Both the position numbers and the translations under genes were made by a program. The notes beneath the pieces were generated by a model that was not told the origin of the DNA, searched no databases, and worked only from the letters and a program-made list of their open reading frames with translations. DNA of 64,000 bases from Dehalococcoidia bacterium (GTDB taxonomy: Bacteria > Chloroflexota > Dehalococcoidia > Bin125), in NCBI GenBank assembly GCA_022826965.1, contig JAJDTU010000013.1, forward strand, positions 310,001-374,000. The letters run 5' to 3'. Shown in pieces: positions 43,758 through 52,259 of the stretch. Numbering within the stretch: the first letter of the stretch is position 1; each line of letters begins with the position of its first letter.

Positions 43758-45119
43758 ATGACCACGTCCCCGTACATCCAGCGGCGCACGAGCCGATTCG
43801 ATCCGACGATCAACTGGCGCGATGTCTACGCCGCGCGGCTGGCGACGCCGGAGATGGCGGCGGCGATGTTCAAGTCGGGCGACCACCTCTGGATTCCGCC
43901 GGGGCACGCCTCGCTGCCGATTCTGCAAGCCCTCGTCGCGCGCAGCGATGAGCTTGAGGGCGTCGAGGTGCGCGGGATCGTGGTGCCGGACGCAGGTTGG
44001 TTCACGGAAGAGATGATGTCGGCGTTCAGCGTTGCGCCGCAGTTTGGGACGCTGTTCGATCGGGACGCCGTCAATGCCGGGATCGCGGACTATCACCCGT
44101 ACTGGCTGGTCGGGATTCACAAGGCGTGGGACGCGGGGCGCGAGGACGAAGCGTGGCCGATCGACGTGCTGCAGATTCGTTGCACTCCACCCAATGACGC
44201 CGGCTTCGTCTCGCTGGGCAGCTCCGTCTGGGACGGCGTGACGTCGGCCAAGCGGGCGAAGACGGTGATCGCCGAGGTCAACGAGAACGTGGTTGAGACG
44301 TTCGGCGACTCCTGGCTGCACGTGTCCGAGATCGATTGCTTCGTGCCCTCGGACACTCCGGTAATGGTCAATCTCGAGTTTCCGGAGCCGAATGAGGTCG
44401 ACCTTGGCCTGACCCACTATGTGTCGCAGCTCGTCCAGGACGGCGACACGATCCAGGTCGGGGTGGGCTCGCACTCGGGCGCGCTGGCGCGGCTGGGGGC
44501 GTTCGACGAGCGCGAGAATCTCTCCTACTTCGCCGAATTGACGACCGAGGGACTGGTTCCGCTGGTCGAGCGGGGGATCATCACTGGCAAGTACTCGAAG
44601 ACGCATCCCGACAAGTTCGTCGCGACGGTGATCGGCAACACGCCGGACGAGATCGCCACTGTGCACCGCAATCCGGCATTCGAGACGTACTCAATCGAAT
44701 ACCTGCTCGATCCGCGGCAGATCGCGCGCAACGACAACATCGTGGCGATCAATGGGGCGCTGACGGCTGATCTGAGCGGTCAGCTTGGAGTCCACACCAT
44801 CGGCCCGCGGGTGTATGCCGGCGTCGGTGGTCACCTGGCCTTTGCGCTGGGGGCTTACCTGGCGCCGAAGGGACGATCGGTGACGGTGCTGCCCTCGACC
44901 AGCCGCGACGGGACGATCTCGACGATCATGGCTCAGTTCGATCCGGGTCAGATCGTGACGGTGCCGCGAGATATCGCGGATACGGTCGTGACCGAGTACG
45001 GGATCGCGCGGCTGCTGGGCAAGACGGTGCGGGCGAGGGCGGAGGAGCTGATCTCGGTGGCGCATCCCGATTTCCGGGGGGAGTTGCGCAAGGCGGCGCA
45101 GAAACTGTTCTATCCGTAG
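43758..45119 (+). CDS. Acetyl-CoA hydrolase/transferase family CoA-transferase
   Basis: 453 residues from ATG 43758 (a GTG 15 bp upstream is possible). It has the two-domain layout of 4-hydroxybutyrate CoA-transferase: GDHLWIPPGHASLPILQALV, then the catalytic Glu probably in NLSYFAELTTEGLVPLVERG. The C-terminal hallmark is VGGHLAFALGAYLAPKGRS followed by QIVTVPRDIADTVVTEYGIA and VAHPDFRGELRKAA. It shifts CoA between acids such as acetate, propionate, 4-hydroxybutyrate or succinate. The following DUF488 gene is 20 bp downstream. Confidence 0.9.
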   Translation: MTTSPYIQRRTSRFDPTINWRDVYAARLATPEMAAAMFKSGDHLWIPPGHASLPILQALVARSDELEGVEVRGIVVPDAGWFTEEMMSAFSVAPQFGTLFDRDAVNAGIADYHPYWLVGIHKAWDAGREDEAWPIDVLQIRCTPPNDAGFVSLGSSVWDGVTSAKRAKTVIAEVNENVVETFGDSWLHVSEIDCFVPSDTPVMVNLEFPEPNEVDLGLTHYVSQLVQDGDTIQVGVGSHSGALARLGAFDERENLSYFAELTTEGLVPLVERGIITGKYSKTHPDKFVATVIGNTPDEIATVHRNPAFETYSIEYLLDPRQIARNDNIVAINGALTADLSGQLGVHTIGPRVYAGVGGHLAFALGAYLAPKGRSVTVLPSTSRDGTISTIMAQFDPGQIVTVPRDIADTVVTEYGIARLLGKTVRARAEELISVAHPDFRGELRKAAQKLFYP

Positions 45120-45139
45120 TCGGAGGCGCCGGTCAGCCG

Positions 45140-45589
45140 ATGAAGCTCTACACCATCGGCTTCACCAGGAAGTCGGCCCGTGAGTTCTTCGATGAACTGC
45201 TTGGATCGAGCAGTGCGGTTCGCGTGCTGGATGTGCGGCTGAGGCCGGCGTCCCAGTTGTCGGGATTTGCCAAGGTGTCGAAGTCAGGCGGTGACTTCGA
45301 GTTCCTGCTGCAGCGGTTGTGCGGCATGGACTATGTCCATCTGCCTGTTCTGGCGCCGACTGATGATCTGTTCAAGAGCTATCGGGCGGGCGAGGTCACC
45401 TGGGACGAGTACGGGGAGCGTTACCTCGAGCTGCTGGCGGAGCGACGGGTTGAACACGCGCTGGAACGAGCGCTGTTCGACGACGGGGTGCTGCTTTGCA
45501 GTGAGGACACCCCGGAACGATGCCATCGGCGGCTTGCGGCCGAGTATCTACAGGAGGAATGGGGCGACATCGAGATCGTTCACCTCTAA
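45140..45589 (+). CDS. DUF488 family protein
   Basis: 149 residues, full family length. It begins MKLYTIGFTRKSAREFFDEL and ends LLCSEDTPERCHRRLAAEYL, the family signature with the Cys-Ser-Glu and Cys-His pairs. Conserved D-V-R appears as VRVLDVRLRPASQ. The family has no established activity; the Cys/His pattern suggests metal or nucleotide binding. Probably cotranscribed with the CoA-transferase 20 bp upstream; convergent with the SulP gene 34 bp away. Confidence 0.88.
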   Translation: MKLYTIGFTRKSAREFFDELLGSSSAVRVLDVRLRPASQLSGFAKVSKSGGDFEFLLQRLCGMDYVHLPVLAPTDDLFKSYRAGEVTWDEYGERYLELLAERRVEHALERALFDDGVLLCSEDTPERCHRRLAAEYLQEEWGDIEIVHL

Positions 45590-45623
45590 TGGTGAGTGGA
45601 GTCACGTTCCCGTGGCCGAGAGT

Positions 45624-47291
45624 TCAGACCAGCTCGGCTTCCTGATCCAGCAACTCTCTGGCGAGTTCTCGCGCTTCGGTGAGGTTGTCGGCCAGGCGGT
45701 CGGCTGAGAAGTCGTTGAGCACACCGAGCGAGTTCAGGGCGGACTCGGCGGAACCGCCCAAGCCGGCGATCACGCAGGGGGTTCCGTTCTCGTGCGCTCG
45801 ATTGAAGAGTTGCTCGATCACCAAGACGGCGCTCTCGTCCAGGCCTCCGGTGCGTGTGAAGTCGAAGATCACAACCTCGTGCTCTTCGATGTCGGCGGCA
45901 ATCACACGGACGAGGGCATTCGCGGAGGCAGCCGTGAAGCGGCCGCGCAGCTGCACCAGACCGATTCTCGCCACATAGGGGTCGTCGGGCGAACCTTCGA
46001 GCAGCGGCACAGAGATTACGTCGCTGAGTTCGAGACGCTCCAAGCGCGCAGCGTTGATTAGGCCGGCCAGGATGAGTCCGATCGCGACGGCAATCACCAG
46101 GTCGGTGAAGATCGTGGCGATCATGGTGATCAACATGACGGCGACGTGACCTCGCGGCAGCAGCCGGATATGGCGGAGGAAGCGCCAGTCGATGACGTCC
46201 CAGCCGGTCTTGATCAGAATCGCGGCCAACACGGTGTGAGGAATCGACTCGGTGATCGAGCCTGCCCCGAGGGCAACGGCGAGCATGAGCAGCGCGACGA
46301 CGACACCGGCCACCGGCGAGCGCCCGCCGGCGCGAATATTGGCCGCGGTCATCAGCATGACGCCGCCACCGGGCAAGCCGCCGATCGCACCGGCGACGGC
46401 GTTGCCGAGACCCTGTCCGATCAGCTCGCGATTTGGATCGCTGACCTCGCGGGTCATCGAATCGGCGACCGGGCAACAGAGCAGGCTGGCGAGGGCGCCG
46501 ATCAAGGCCATGATCAGGGCCGACTCGATCGCGTTGACGAGGAAGTCGCCTGAGAGGATCGGCCAGTTCAGGCTGGGTAAGCCGGATGGCACATCGCCAA
46601 TTGTCGGCGCGTCGGTCAGCCAGACGACGCCGAGCACTGTGCCGATAAGCAGCGCAGCCAGGATGGCGGGGACGACCTTGCGTAATCGAGCCGGCCAGAA
46701 GATCGTCACCAGCAGGGTGATCAGACCCAATGCGGAGGCTTCGACATTGATGTCCTGGAGCACCTGCGGCCAGGCTCCGATTGCCGACAGCAACCCGTTG
46801 GACGCGACCTCAGAGCCGAAGAAGGGGGCGACGTGCAGGACGACGATGATCGATCCGACACCAGAGACCACGCCGGAGATCACGGCGTAGGGGGTGTAGG
46901 CGACGAATCGTCCGAGTCGTAGCGCGCCCATCGCGATCTGGATGAGGCCGGCCATGATCGCGACGGTGAACGCCTCGGCCAGGGTGTAATGGCTGACGAC
47001 GGCCATCATCGCCACGGCCATCGGCGCGGATGGGGCGGAGATGAGGCCGCGGGTGCCGCCGAAGACCGCCGCAAAGAAGCCGACCGCGACCGCGCCCCAC
47101 AGTCCTGCGAGCGCTCCGACGCCGGGGGCATCCCCGGAGGTCGCGGTGATCGCGACGCCCAGCGCCAACGCCATCGGCAGCGTGATAATGGCCGTTGCCG
47201 AGCTACCGAGCAGGTCGCCGACCAGATCGTTCGCACTGTACGAGCGGACTCTGTCGACGAGCGAACCTGATCCAGCGGGTAGTTGGATCAA
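45624..47291 (-). CDS. SulP-family anion transporter with STAS domain
   Basis: 555 residues from TTG 47291; a GTG at 47351 would add a Cys-rich stretch unlike the family, and the start remains uncertain. About ten to twelve membrane helices begin with LLGSSATAIITLPMALALGV. The SulP core is in AVFGGTRGLISAPSAPMAVA and GNAVAGAIGGLPGGGVMLMT. A C-terminal STAS domain (about residues 440-540) has VIFDFTRTGGLDESAVLVIE; the phosphoacceptor Ser of STAS regulation is plausible there. It carries sulfate, bicarbonate or another anion. Convergent with DUF488; downstream of the esterase cluster by 188 bp. Confidence 0.88.
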   Translation of the reverse strand: MIQLPAGSGSLVDRVRSYSANDLVGDLLGSSATAIITLPMALALGVAITATSGDAPGVGALAGLWGAVAVGFFAAVFGGTRGLISAPSAPMAVAMMAVVSHYTLAEAFTVAIMAGLIQIAMGALRLGRFVAYTPYAVISGVVSGVGSIIVVLHVAPFFGSEVASNGLLSAIGAWPQVLQDINVEASALGLITLLVTIFWPARLRKVVPAILAALLIGTVLGVVWLTDAPTIGDVPSGLPSLNWPILSGDFLVNAIESALIMALIGALASLLCCPVADSMTREVSDPNRELIGQGLGNAVAGAIGGLPGGGVMLMTAANIRAGGRSPVAGVVVALLMLAVALGAGSITESIPHTVLAAILIKTGWDVIDWRFLRHIRLLPRGHVAVMLITMIATIFTDLVIAVAIGLILAGLINAARLERLELSDVISVPLLEGSPDDPYVARIGLVQLRGRFTAASANALVRVIAADIEEHEVVIFDFTRTGGLDESAVLVIEQLFNRAHENGTPCVIAGLGGSAESALNSLGVLNDFSADRLADNLTEARELARELLDQEAELV

Positions 47292-47478
47292 CGTACGGCC
47301 AGCATCTGCTTGAGCATCACAGCTTCGGCACGGTATCAGAGGTCGGCACACAGAGCCGACACACAGATGACGGCAGACTATGGGTGCCCGGCTCGGACCA
47401 TCGAAGCCGCGGGGGTGTGACGCTTTGCTGGACCAGGTGGGTGGTCGCCGAGCCGAACGCCGAGCCGAACGCGGTCCG

Positions 47479-48399
47479 CTACGCGCGCTGGCGGATCCAT
47501 TCGCCGATGTGGTCGATGGCCTGCTGGCCCTCGGGGAGCATGGGAGCGAAGCCCTGCCAGACGTGGAACATGTCGTCCCAGATCTCCTCAACGACCTCGA
47601 CTCCCGCATCCCGTGCGCGTGCAGCGACTCGCTCCGTGTCGCGACAGATCATCTCGACGGATCCGGCCTGCAGGAGGAGGGGACAGATGCCGTCGTAGTC
47701 GGCGAAGACCGGGGAGAGCAACGGATCGCTGCGATCCGCGTCGGCTGCGTACATTGCGGCCCAGCCCTGCGAGGCCGTGATGGCGACGGTGTTGTCGGGA
47801 ATGGTCGGGTCTTCGAGTCCGAAGGCGGACAGCTCGTCGGGTCCGGCGGCGAGGTCGGCCCAGGCGGAGAGTCCGATGCCGCCGGTGGGCATGCGCACGC
47901 CGCGCTCGCGGGCGGCGAGCAGGGTGGCCAACATGAGGCCGCCGCCGGCCGAGTCGCCGCCGACGAACACTGCGGTGGCCTCGCCCGCCTCAACCGGTCC
48001 GTTAGCCCAGATGTATTCGAGCCCGGTGATCGCATCGTCAACGGCGGCGGGGTACGGGTGTTCCGGAGCCAGGCGGTAGCCGAGGTTGAGCGCGACGCAG
48101 CCTGCGGCGCGGCAGATGTCCGCGACGAGGCGACGGTGCGTGCCGATCGAGCCGAGGACATAGCCTCCGCCATGCACGTAGAGCAGGCGGCGATTGGGAT
48201 CGGACTCGGGCAACACCGTCCACTCACCGAGCACCCCGTTGACGTCGACCGCGGTGAGCGAGATGTCGTCCTGGAGCGGGAAGCTGAAGCCCTCTTCCAT
48301 CGCTGCGCGTTGCTGCTCGACGCTGAGCTCGCCTGCGATCATGCTGGCGGCCTGCGCCTGCATCGCCTCGACGACCTGCTGGTACTGCTCCGATGGCAT
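47479..48399 (-). CDS. HSL-type alpha/beta hydrolase (esterase), copy 1
   Basis: 306 residues of the hormone-sensitive-lipase (family IV) esterases. The oxyanion loop is LLYVHGGGYVLGS, the nucleophile elbow FVGGDSAGGGLMLATLL, the acid is probably the Asp in CRDTERVA, and the His in WDDMFHVWQGFAPML. It has a 45-residue N-terminal cap. It hydrolyses acyl esters of small alcohols; the substrate is unknown. It is the third in transcription order of a tandem of three paralogues, 36 bp after the previous one, and the most divergent of them. Confidence 0.92.
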   Translation of the reverse strand: MPSEQYQQVVEAMQAQAASMIAGELSVEQQRAAMEEGFSFPLQDDISLTAVDVNGVLGEWTVLPESDPNRRLLYVHGGGYVLGSIGTHRRLVADICRAAGCVALNLGYRLAPEHPYPAAVDDAITGLEYIWANGPVEAGEATAVFVGGDSAGGGLMLATLLAARERGVRMPTGGIGLSAWADLAAGPDELSAFGLEDPTIPDNTVAITASQGWAAMYAADADRSDPLLSPVFADYDGICPLLLQAGSVEMICRDTERVAARARDAGVEVVEEIWDDMFHVWQGFAPMLPEGQQAIDHIGEWIRQRA

Positions 48400-48435
48400 G
48401 GCTTGCTCCCTTGACGGCCGGACGGGCTGATCCGG

Positions 48436-49335
48436 CTACGCGTGTTGGTTGATGAACTCGCCGATTCGCTCGACGGCCTGTTGGCCTTCAGGCAGCATCG
48501 GCGCGTATTGGTGCCACACGTGGAACATCTCGTCCCAGACTTCCTCGACCACGTCGACGCCGGCTGAGCGGGCGCGTTCTGCGGCCCTGGTCGTATCGGA
48601 GAGCAGCATCTCTGCGCCGCCGACCTGCATCAGCAGTGGGGGCAGTCCGGCGAAGTCGGCGTAGAGCGGTGAGGCGAGCGGGTTCTCGGGGTCGGCGCCG
48701 CCGAGATATTGAAGGGCGAGGTTGTCGAGCATCGGCACGCTGTTCTTCTGCGGGTCGTCATCGGGGAGGGAGGTGACCGATTCTCCCGTGTTCGCGAGAT
48801 CCGTCCAGGGGGAGATCGCGACTGCGGCCTGGGGCCGTTCGATGCCCTGGTCGCGAGCCGCCAACAATGTGGCGAGCGTCAGGCCTCCGCCGGCCGAGTC
48901 TCCGGCGACGAATGTCGACTCGGCCTCGGCTTGGCCGTCGGGCCCGTGCGCGCGGATGAACCTGAGACCCTCAATGGCGTCCTCGACGGCGGCGGGGAAG
49001 GGATGCTCGGGCGCGAGGCGGTAGTCCAGGTTGAGGACCGCGCAGCGGCCCGCGCGAGCGATGTCTTCGCAGAGTCGCCGATGGGTCAGCGCGGAGCCGA
49101 ACACATAACCGCCGCCATGGAAGTAGAGCACGCGACAGTTGGGGTCCGACTCGGCCACGACGACCCACTCGCCCGGCACGCCGTTCGCCTCAACCGGCGT
49201 CACTTTGGCCGCCTCGGTCACCGGGAAGGCATGCGCCTCCATGTTCGCGCGCATCTCATCGAGCGTGGGATTTCCCTTGAGGGCAGGCCGGGCGGCGATG
49301 AGTTCGAGGACCTGCTTCAGTTCCGCCGATGCCAT
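48436..49335 (-). CDS. HSL-type alpha/beta hydrolase, copy 2
   Basis: 299 residues, closely similar to copy 3 over its full length. The oxyanion loop is VLYFHGGGYVFGSALTHRRL, the nucleophile elbow FVAGDSAGGGLTLATLLAAR and the terminal His WDEMFHVWHQYAPMLPEG. The cap (residues 1-60) reads MASAELKQVLELIAARPALK. The catalytic triad is intact. It lies 39 bp downstream of copy 3 in the same direction. Three copies in tandem suggest specialisation on related acyl or prodrug-type substrates (inference). Confidence 0.92.
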   Translation of the reverse strand: MASAELKQVLELIAARPALKGNPTLDEMRANMEAHAFPVTEAAKVTPVEANGVPGEWVVVAESDPNCRVLYFHGGGYVFGSALTHRRLCEDIARAGRCAVLNLDYRLAPEHPFPAAVEDAIEGLRFIRAHGPDGQAEAESTFVAGDSAGGGLTLATLLAARDQGIERPQAAVAISPWTDLANTGESVTSLPDDDPQKNSVPMLDNLALQYLGGADPENPLASPLYADFAGLPPLLMQVGGAEMLLSDTTRAAERARSAGVDVVEEVWDEMFHVWHQYAPMLPEGQQAVERIGEFINQHA

Positions 49336-49374
49336 CTTCCGATTCCGTTCCGACCGAGCCTTCGGCGTGGGACG

Positions 49375-50274
49375 TCAGGCGTGCTGGTTGATGAACTCGC
49401 CGATCCGATTGACGGCTTCCTGACCCTCGGGCAGCATTGGCGCGAACTGGTGCCAGACGTGGAACATCTCGTCCCAAACTTCTTCGACCACGTCGACGCC
49501 GGCCGCGCGGGCCTTCTCGGTCACGCGGGTCGTATCGGCGAGCAGCACTTCCGCGTCGCCGACCTGGAGCAGCAACGGCGGCAGTCCGGCGTAGTCGGCA
49601 TAGAGCGGTGAGGCAAGCGGGTCTTCGGCGTCCGCACCGCCGAGATACTGGGACGCCATGCCCTCCACCATTGCCGGGTCTGTGATCAGCGGGTCGGCGT
49701 CGGCGCGGGTCTGAATCGTTTCACCGGTGATGGCCAGATCGGTCCAGGCCGAGATGCCGATCGCGGCGTTGGGCTGATCGACGCCCTGCTCGCGAGCCGT
49801 GAGCAGCGTCGCAATCGTGAGTCCGCCGCCGGCCGAGTCGCCGGCGACGAAGGTCGACTGCGCCGCGCCTTCACCGTCCGGGCCGTTGGACTGGATGAAC
49901 TTGAGCCCCTCGATCGCGTCCTCGACCGCGGCGGGGAAGGGATGCTCGGGCGCGAGGCGGTAGTCGAGGTTGAGCACTGAGCAGCCGCCGGCGCGAGCGA
50001 TGTCCTCGCAGAGGCGTCTGTGCGTGACGGCCGAGCCGATCACGTAGCCGCCGCCGTGCACGTAGAGCAGCCGCCGGTTCGGGTCCGACTCGGGGACCGT
50101 GACCCACTCGCCCGGGACGCCGTTGGCTTCGACCGGCGTCACGGTCGCGGCGTCGGTGGCAGGGAATGATCCCGCCTCCATGCCAGCGCGCATCTCCTCG
50201 AGCGTGGGATTGCCGGCGCCGAGCGGTCGCTCCGCCATCAGGGCGAGTACCTTCTGCAGTTCTTCCGATGCCAT
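49375..50274 (-). CDS. HSL-type alpha/beta hydrolase, copy 3
   Basis: 299 residues, first in transcription order. It shows LLYVHGGGYVIGSAVTHRRL, FVAGDSAGGGLTIATLLTAR and WDEMFHVWHQFAPMLPEGQE. It and copy 2 share most residues, including the YRLAPEHPFPAAVEDAIEGL stretch, so their duplication is recent relative to copy 1. Its ATG is at 50272-50274. It is divergent from the LLM gene at 50386 across 111 bp that must hold both promoters; no clear one was seen. Confidence 0.92.
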   Translation of the reverse strand: MASEELQKVLALMAERPLGAGNPTLEEMRAGMEAGSFPATDAATVTPVEANGVPGEWVTVPESDPNRRLLYVHGGGYVIGSAVTHRRLCEDIARAGGCSVLNLDYRLAPEHPFPAAVEDAIEGLKFIQSNGPDGEGAAQSTFVAGDSAGGGLTIATLLTAREQGVDQPNAAIGISAWTDLAITGETIQTRADADPLITDPAMVEGMASQYLGGADAEDPLASPLYADYAGLPPLLLQVGDAEVLLADTTRVTEKARAAGVDVVEEVWDEMFHVWHQFAPMLPEGQEAVNRIGEFINQHA

Positions 50275-50385
50275 TGTTGTCAGTCCTTCTAGTTGAAACC
50301 GTGTCGCCGCGCAGGGTAACGACTTTTGTGGGCGATACTGCGACCAGACCGATCACATTCCAATCAGAATCCTGAGGAGTTCCCG

Positions 50386-51288
50386 ATGCGCGTCCTCGCT
50401 CCGCCCAACGCGACCACGCTGGCCGGCAAGATTGAAGCGGTGAAACAACTGGAGACCGACGGCTTCGCCGGCGCGTTCCTGCCCTCGATGGCGCACGACG
50501 CGATGACCGTGTTGGCGCTGGCGGCGGGCGAGACGTCGGAGATCGAACTGGGGACCTACGTGATTCCGACGTACACGCGTCACCCGGTGGCGATGGCGCA
50601 GCAGGCGCTGGCCGTCAATGCGGCGGCGGGCGGGCGCTTCACGCTCGGTCTCGGACTTTCGCACGAGGTGGTGATTGCGGACTCCTGGGGGCTCGATTTC
50701 AGCAACGTCGTTCGGCACATGCGCGAGTACCTGGAGATTTTGGTCCCGTTGATGCGCGGCGAGGTTGTGCATCACCAGGGCGAAGCCTTCGAGGTTCACT
50801 CGCAGGTGGAACTGCCCGACTGCGAAGCGCCGCCGGTGATCGTGGCTGCGCTGGGACCGCAGATGCTGCGCGTGACCGGTCGCCTAGCCGACGGCACGGC
50901 GCTCTGGCTGTGCGGGCCGAAGTGGATTGAGGAGGTGGTGATCCCGGAGATGGGCGGCGCGGCGCGCGAGGCGGGCAAGCCTGAGCCTCGCGTGATCGCG
51001 GGCGTTCCGATTTCGGTGACCGCCGACCCCGACGGGACGCGCCAGCGCATTTCCAAGGCGTACGAGATGTACAACACGCTGCCCTCGTATCAACGAGTGA
51101 TCCAGGGTTCGGGCGCAGACGATCCGGCGGGCGTGTCGATCGTGGGCAGCGAGGAGGAGGTCGAGCGCGAGCTCTTGCGCTGGCGGGAGATCGGCGTGAC
51201 CGATTTCTACGCCGCGTTCGAGGGCGTCGATGCCGAGGAACGTCAGCGCACTCGGGAGTTCATCGCGGCGCTGGCGCCGAGTCTCTAG
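50386..51288 (+). CDS. LLM-class F420-dependent oxidoreductase, copy 4
   Basis: 300 residues from ATG 50386, with TGAGGAG 6 nt upstream; the longer open frame lacks a ribosome site. Blocks are TLAGKIEAVKQLETDGFAGA, IELGTYVIPTYTRHPVAMAQ, GRFTLGLGLSHEVVIADSWG and VIVAALGPQMLRVTGRLADG. This is the short F420-type subgroup (MSMEG-like LLM). It ends 120 bp before the NIPSNAP gene with a G/C hairpin in between. Substrate unknown. Confidence 0.9.
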   Translation: MRVLAPPNATTLAGKIEAVKQLETDGFAGAFLPSMAHDAMTVLALAAGETSEIELGTYVIPTYTRHPVAMAQQALAVNAAAGGRFTLGLGLSHEVVIADSWGLDFSNVVRHMREYLEILVPLMRGEVVHHQGEAFEVHSQVELPDCEAPPVIVAALGPQMLRVTGRLADGTALWLCGPKWIEEVVIPEMGGAAREAGKPEPRVIAGVPISVTADPDGTRQRISKAYEMYNTLPSYQRVIQGSGADDPAGVSIVGSEEEVERELLRWREIGVTDFYAAFEGVDAEERQRTREFIAALAPSL

Positions 51289-51313
51289 GAGGCGCCCCCC
51301 TCTGCCTGCGGCA

Positions 51314-51338
51314 TCTCCCCCCGCTTCGCGGGGGGAGA
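51314..51338. terminator. G/C hairpin, REP-like, between two plus-strand genes
   Basis: A perfect 11-bp stem TCTCCCCCCGC with a TTC loop (51314-51338). No T-run follows, so it is an imperfect intrinsic terminator at best. The sequence is of the same C/G-palindrome type as the copies at 42.3 and 52.1-52.2 kb. Confidence 0.45.
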
Positions 51339-51408
51339 GCGGAATTGGGAATCTCCGGTCGTGCCCGTTAGCCTTCGCGCACACGATCTGACAGATCAGG
51401 AGATCACA

Positions 51409-52080
51409 ATGGCCGTCTTTCTAGAAGTCCGACACCGCATCAAGCCAATCACCAATACTGCGTTCGACCTGTTTGTCGACTTCTACGCCGACACTGTGAT
51501 GCCAGCCATGGAGCGCCACGGGATCGACCTGTTCGGCGCGTGGAAGGTGACCGGCGGTGAGATGGGCTGGGACCTGTCGATCCACCGCTACGAGAGCATG
51601 GCCCACGCGGAGGAGTGCCTCAACTCGCTCGGTCAGGACACAGCGCTCTGGTCGGCGGTTGACAAGCTGCGTGGCGAAATCGAGATCGAGGAGATTACGA
51701 AGTTCGCTAACACGGTCTCCTACGGCACTGAAGAGCGGCTGCAGGCGGCGCTGGACGCGAACCCGGATCAACCGCGTCAGTACATGCTCGCGGTCCTGCA
51801 GACCGCAACCGGCGGCCTCCTGCCCGCGATTAAGACGATCGGTGGGCTGGTCGACACGTTGGAGGACGCGGGGGCGATGCAGCTCGCGACCGCCTACGCC
51901 TCGAGGATCGGTCGGACGGGTGAATTGACGGATCTCTGGATCATGCCGCATGGGCCGAGCGGGATGATGGAGTATCGGGCGGGCGATTCGCTCAAGGAGA
52001 TCGTTGGCCCGCTGCGAGAGCACGCGCCGGAGGAGGCGATCTACTTCCTGAATCCGCTGCCGTACTCGAAGCTGCAGTAA
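51409..52080 (+). CDS. NIPSNAP-family protein
   Basis: 223 residues from ATG 51409, with CAGGAGA upstream; the start at 51361 would use a GTG inside the spacer. Two ferredoxin-like dimeric alpha-beta barrel halves are visible: FLEVRHRIKPITNTAFDLFV with WDLSIHRYESMAHAEECLNS, and YMLAVLQTATGGLLPAIKTI with LTDLWIMPHGPSGMMEYRAG. NIPSNAP proteins are small and often adjacent to hydrolases; the substrate is not known. The only related neighbour is the LLM gene upstream. Confidence 0.85.
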   Translation: MAVFLEVRHRIKPITNTAFDLFVDFYADTVMPAMERHGIDLFGAWKVTGGEMGWDLSIHRYESMAHAEECLNSLGQDTALWSAVDKLRGEIEIEEITKFANTVSYGTEERLQAALDANPDQPRQYMLAVLQTATGGLLPAIKTIGGLVDTLEDAGAMQLATAYASRIGRTGELTDLWIMPHGPSGMMEYRAGDSLKEIVGPLREHAPEEAIYFLNPLPYSKLQ

Positions 52081-52096
52081 CGGCGGCGGCCCTCAC

Positions 52097-52232
52097 CCCC
52101 CGCCTTCGCGGGGGCAGGCTCTAGCCCTCTCCCTCAGGGAGAGGGGATCAGAACGCAATGCCCCCTCAGTCGTCGCGTCGCCCGGAGCCCCCTCTGTCGC
52201 TGCGCGACATCTCCCCCGCTCCGCGGGGGAGA
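52097..52232. repeat. REP-like palindrome cluster, 52.1-52.2 kb
   Basis: Three hairpins sit in 179 bp between the NIPSNAP and peptidase genes. They are CCCCCGC/GCGGGGG (52097-52114), CCCTCTCCC/GGGAGAGGG (52125-52145) and TCTCCCCCGC/GCGGGGGAGA (52210-52232). The last is preceded by CGCTGCGCGACA (52198-52209), matching the cluster at 42.3 kb. The genes on either side converge, so the cluster may also work as a two-way terminator. Confidence 0.6.
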
Positions 52233-52259
52233 AAAGATGCAGTGCGCGTTTCCAGCCGC

